Shown in pieces: positions 61,131 through 64,000 of a stretch of DNA of 64,000 bases (the stretch's first letter is position 1; the number at the start of each line of letters is the position of its first letter). Under the pieces are notes generated by a model. It ran no database searches and was not told the DNA's origin. It worked only from the letters and a program-made list of their open reading frames with translations. This stretch comes from Rhinopomastus cyanomelas (lineage: Eukaryota > Chordata > Aves > Bucerotiformes > Rhinopomastidae): contig VXBP01004389.1 of NCBI GenBank assembly GCA_013400115.1, positions 62,001-126,000 of the forward strand, in the 5' to 3' direction. The position numbers and the translations under genes were made by a program.

Positions 61131-61134
61131 GTTC

Positions 61135-61333
61135 AAAAGGTACTGGGCTGAGGCTATTCACAAGCCACAGGCTGCCCAAGGAGGTGGCTGAATCACCATT
61201 CCCATATCAGCTTAAAAGTGATGTAGATAGGTCACTTAGGGACATGGTTTAGCAGTGGGCTTAGGACGCCTGGAACAGGCACAACGATCTTGCAGGTCTT
61301 TTCCAACCTAAACAACTCAGTGATTCTCTGATG
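61135..61333 (+). mobile_element. CR1 LINE 3' fragment
   Basis: CAGGCTGCCCAAGGAGGTGG, CTGAATCACCATTCCCATAT, GGGACATGGTTTAGCAGTGG and TCTTTTCCAACCTAAACAAC are CR1 3' blocks in plus orientation. Confidence 0.92.
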
Positions 61334-62320
61334 CAGCCTTTAGCAGGAGAGCTGGAATTAAAAGGCCAAGCCTTTGAGTGGCTTGAGAAATAGGCAGAAT
61401 GCTTAAGGTTTGCACTTGCCCTTCTTTTCCTTGCATACGTACATTTTTTAAATGGTGGGCAAGCAGAGGAACCAAGGAGCTCACTCCTCTCCTACCCCAA
61501 ATTCCTCATCTACTGGAGGTGCAGGTCTGCCTTCTGGTTTCACGTGCAGGCCAGGGGCAGGACTCAGACCTGCTCCCTCAACGCACGCAGCTTGGTTGAG
61601 TCAAGCAAAAGCACTAGGGCCAGGCCGAACAGAGAGAGCAGCAAGACCCTCCTGGTACCCTCCATCTCGTAACCACCCAGCTCTTGCCTTGCCACGGGCA
61701 GCCCAGCGTTCTCCCTTCCACCCTGGCCCGCTCTACGGCCCCGCTGCTCTGCCAGGACACTGGCCTCACCCCACAAACCTCCGGCAGCTGGAGCTGCCTG
61801 AAGAAGACCACCATCACCTCTGCCCCTTTGTCACCCCTTCCTTGCCATCATCCCACGACGGATACCCGAGGGAGCTGGAGAGCGGGTGGACGGTGCTGGG
61901 GCAGGAGGTGGCCCTGGAGAGGCGCCGGGTGCTCCAAAGGGCCCCTCAGTACGCTGCAGCAGGGGTTGTCCCTTCACCTCCACACACCGCTCCCGGACAC
62001 CACGGGAACTTCAGCCGGACTGCCCAACTTCGCTGTCAAGCCACACGTTTGCTCGTTCCCATCTTCCCTCCCTTCTCCCTCCTCTCCCGGCTCATCGTGG
62101 CTGCAGCCCCCCCAGCCAACCCACGAGCAGGTTCCTTACCAAGCGCCGCGGACCAGCGGCCCTCCAAGCCCCGGCGCCTCTTCAGGTCGGACTCCGGAGC
62201 CCCTCGGAGGGACTCGTTTTGCGCGGGCAGCGAGCGGAGGGCGGCGCGGGGAGCGGGGGCAGTGCTGCGGCTGCTCGCTGGGTCGAGCCGGAGCTCCGCG
62301 ACGGCGGCCCCGCCGCCCGC

Positions 62321-62330
62321 TTTCCATTTC
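62321..62330 (-). promoter_or_regulatory. USP18: ISRE/IRF-type element
   Basis: GAAATGGAAA on the minus strand fits the IRF/ISRE pattern GAAANNGAAA. It lies about 22 bases from the second, better element, in the USP18 promoter island. Confidence 0.65.
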
Positions 62331-62352
62331 CCGCGTTCACAGCGCAGCCACA

Positions 62353-62364
62353 GAAAGCGAAACT
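62353..62364 (+). promoter_or_regulatory. USP18: Interferon-stimulated response element
   Basis: GAAAGCGAAACT is a perfect match to the ISRE core GAAANNGAAACT, bound by ISGF3 (STAT1-STAT2-IRF9) and IRFs. USP18 is a classic interferon-induced gene in mammals with a promoter ISRE. Position and motif together make this a confident regulatory call, although binding is inferred. Confidence 0.85.
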
Positions 62365-62639
62365 GGGCTGTGCCCAGGCCCGCAGCCAGAAGCCCAGCCC
62401 TCTGGTGTGGCTCCTCCCGGCCCGGCGCAGCGGAGGGCAGGGGCCGAGATGTCCCGCAGGTGCCAGAGGCCAGGTGGGGATCCAGCGACCCTTCTGCTTG
62501 GGGACCGCTGGCCCGGGGCTGGGCCACTGCGGGAAGGCCCCGCCTCTCCGTCCTGCTCCAGCACGTCAGGCCGGTTTCTTCTGGGCAGAGCGAGCTTCAA
62601 GGAGAGGGGTAAGACGTTAAACTCTGCAGAATGAAACCA

Positions 62640-62935
62640 CCTTTTTCAGTGGGGACAGGCCCTCAGGGTGTTGTTCAGCCCAGACTTTGCTTGTTCCTTC
62701 TCAAAAGCAGATGGGTCTTTAGATATCAGGAAGAAATTCCTCACTATGAGGGTGCTGAGGCACTGGAACAGGCTTCCCAGAGAAGTTGTGGCTGTCCCCT
62801 TCCTGGAAGCGTTCAAGTCCAGTTTGAATGCGGCCAAGGGCAGCCTGGTATAGTGAGAGGTGCCCCTGCCCATGGCAGAGGGGTGGGCACTAGGTGATCT
62901 TTAAGGTCCCTTCCAACCTAAGCTGTTGTAAGATT
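62640..62935 (+). mobile_element. CR1 LINE 3' fragment
   Basis: TATCAGGAAGAAATTCCTCA, GCACTGGAACAGGCTTCCCA, GGTGCCCCTGCCCATGGCAG and AGGTCCCTTCCAACCTAAGC are near-consensus CR1 3' blocks, in plus orientation, directly upstream of the USP18 CpG island. Confidence 0.95.
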
Positions 62936-63084
62936 CAGCCTGGCGTTCCTTTGGTTTAGCCCCAGAAGAGGCAAAGTGTTGTAAAGGCCTACAGCAGCCT
63001 GTCCAAGAACTGAGAAACAGCTCGTTTCAAATAACCCCACATAAGAAACCCACTTAGAAACAAACCTCATGCGTCAAAGCAAAA

Positions 63085-63275
63085 GGTTCAGTAGTTTCCA
63101 CAGAGCACTGGAACAGTCTGCCCAGGGTGGTTGTGGAGTCTCCTCACTGGAGACATTTAAGATCTGCCTGGATGTGTTCTGTCTGACTTGGTCTGGGTGA
63201 TCCTGCTGTGGCGTGGGGATTGGGCTGGATGATCTTTCAAGGTCCCTTCCAATCCCTCATGATTCTATGATGGTG
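63085..63275 (+). mobile_element. CR1 LINE 3' fragment
   Basis: GAGCACTGGAACAGTCTGCC, GGGCTGGATGATCTTTCAAG, GTCCCTTCCAATCCCTCATG and ATTCTATGATGG mark a CR1 3' end, in plus orientation, of a different subfamily from its neighbours. Confidence 0.93.
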
Positions 63276-63334
63276 TGCTGTGGTATGCAGTGGGATGTCT
63301 GAATAGCAACTACTGCTGGTCTCTTCTCCCAAAT

Positions 63335-63592
63335 TACTAATGATAGGATGAGGGGAAATGGCCTCAAATTGTGTTAGGGGAGGTTTAGATTGGATCTTAG
63401 GAAGAAGTTCTTTACTGAGAGAGTGGTCAGGCACTGAAACAGGCTGCCCAAGGAGGTGGTGGAGTCACAGTCCCTGGAGGTGTTAAAAAAACAAGCACGT
63501 GAGGCCATGGTCTAGGGGTTAGGGAGAAGCTGGGATGAGGGTTGGATTTTATGATCCTGGCGGTCCTTTTCAACCACGATGATTCTGTGTGT
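63335..63592 (+). mobile_element. CR1 LINE 3' fragment
   Basis: ATGAGGGGAAATGGCCTCAA, GGATCTTAGGAAGAAGTTCT, CAGGCTGCCCAAGGAGGTGG and CACGATGATTCTGTG form a CR1 3' tail in plus orientation, the third in a row in the same direction. Confidence 0.93.
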
Positions 63593-63599
63593 TTCATGT

Positions 63600-64000
63600 A
63601 TGAAATGTCCTGTTTCTGGTCCCAGTTCAGGACAGAAGGATATAAATCCCACTAGAATTGCTAATATTTAGTCATGTTGCTCAACTGTCTGTCCAAACGC
63701 AGGAAGAAATCTTAATCTGATTCTTCTTGCTAGACATAACTAGACACATTATACAAACATTCTCACACCAAATTAGGGCAGTCACCTCCACCCCTTTATT
63801 GCTGGCTCCTTCTGTAGGAGCTCAGCATGGGGAAGCAGCAGCTTCAGCTTCGTTTAGTGGATAAATCCTCATGTCTGCAACTCACAGGTAACAAAGAGGA
63901 AGGCACATTTAATTGTTTGAATCTGAGTATTATGTAGCTCCTTACTTTGCTAGCATACTCTTTATTCAGATGTTTACTCAGTAGACATTTAAACACACAA
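63600..64000. other. Terminal intergenic stretch
   Basis: I see no gene, clear repeat or CpG island in the last 400 bases. Confidence 0.6.

Larger units (their letters stand above)
61900..62620 (-). promoter_or_regulatory. USP18: CpG-island promoter and untranslated exon 1 of USP18
   Basis: This is the only CpG island upstream of the USP18 start exon. A consensus donor GTAAGG on the minus strand at 62,139-62,134 gives a clean end for exon 1 at 62,140. The candidate exon 1 has an in-frame stop and no ATG, so translation would begin in the next exon. Two ISRE/IRF elements lie about 180-225 bases upstream of the donor, consistent with a start site near 62,250-62,310. Very long overlapping open frames on both strands here are GC artefacts. 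Confidence 0.75.

Noticed and set aside
61452..62634. Long plus-strand open frames (up to 386 codons) across the second CpG island
   Set aside because: Three frames on one strand and others on the opposite strand are open at once, with low-complexity Arg/Pro/Ala/Ser content and no domain. This is the usual effect of high GC. A donor-like GGTAAG at about 62,610 leaves a small chance of a divergent transcript, but nothing supports a protein.
1..64000. CRISPR arrays, operons, insertion sequences, bacterial promoters and rRNA or tRNA genes
   Set aside because: The DNA is vertebrate nuclear. No tRNA cloverleaf or rRNA segment was recognised on reading, and the repeats are CR1 elements or short tandem repeats.

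Overview
This window reads as a bird nuclear genome. It has vertebrate genes with short coding exons, consensus GT/AG junctions and CpG-island promoters. It also carries about twenty scattered CR1 LINE pieces, mostly 5'-truncated, many ending in the GATGATCTTTAAGGTCCCTTCCAA-type 3' tail that is abundant in avian genomes. I see no prokaryotic features. I place the sequence as Aves, with no confident species.

Layout. Positions 1-10,080 are gene-poor, with one CR1 tail near 600. BPGM (bisphosphoglycerate mutase) lies on the minus strand, with two coding exons (12,929-13,122 and 16,263-16,863), a probable long 3' UTR to about 10,095 and a CpG-island promoter near 19,100-19,560. Facing away from it on the plus strand are two tandem ten-exon AKR1B aldo-keto reductase genes. 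Copy 1 spans 24,711-30,562 (314 aa) and copy 2 spans 35,701-43,052 (316 aa). Both are intact on paper. A GC-rich segment with a strong CTCF-like core lies between them. After about 7 kb of intergenic DNA, USP18 (ISG15/interferon-pathway ubiquitin-like protease) runs on the minus strand in ten coding exons (50,941-58,782). Its untranslated first exon and promoter lie in a second CpG island (about 61,900-62,620) carrying two interferon-stimulated response elements. The last 1.4 kb is mostly CR1 fragments.

How the genes relate. BPGM and the AKR1B cluster are neighbours in mammals too (human 7q33), so that part looks like ancient synteny. USP18 sits elsewhere in human (22q11.21), so its position here reflects a different chromosomal arrangement. 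No shared pathway links the four genes. BPGM sets 2,3-bisphosphoglycerate, the AKR1B enzymes reduce aldehydes with NADPH, and USP18 restrains type I interferon signalling.

I did not find a wholly new system. The most interesting points are these. AKR1B copy 1 keeps the catalytic tetrad and cofactor motif but has lost three aromatic residues that line the aldose-reductase substrate pocket (Phe122 to Leu, Trp219 deleted, Trp295 to His). Its exon 2 also has an odd acceptor. USP18 has a clear pair of promoter ISREs. The BPGM and AKR1B copy 1 promoters carry geometrically arranged CCAAT boxes. One CR1 inside USP18 has lost most of its reverse-transcriptase region. A short tandem duplication has its only unresolved base (N) exactly at the unit junction. 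All exon models were made by eye, without transcripts.
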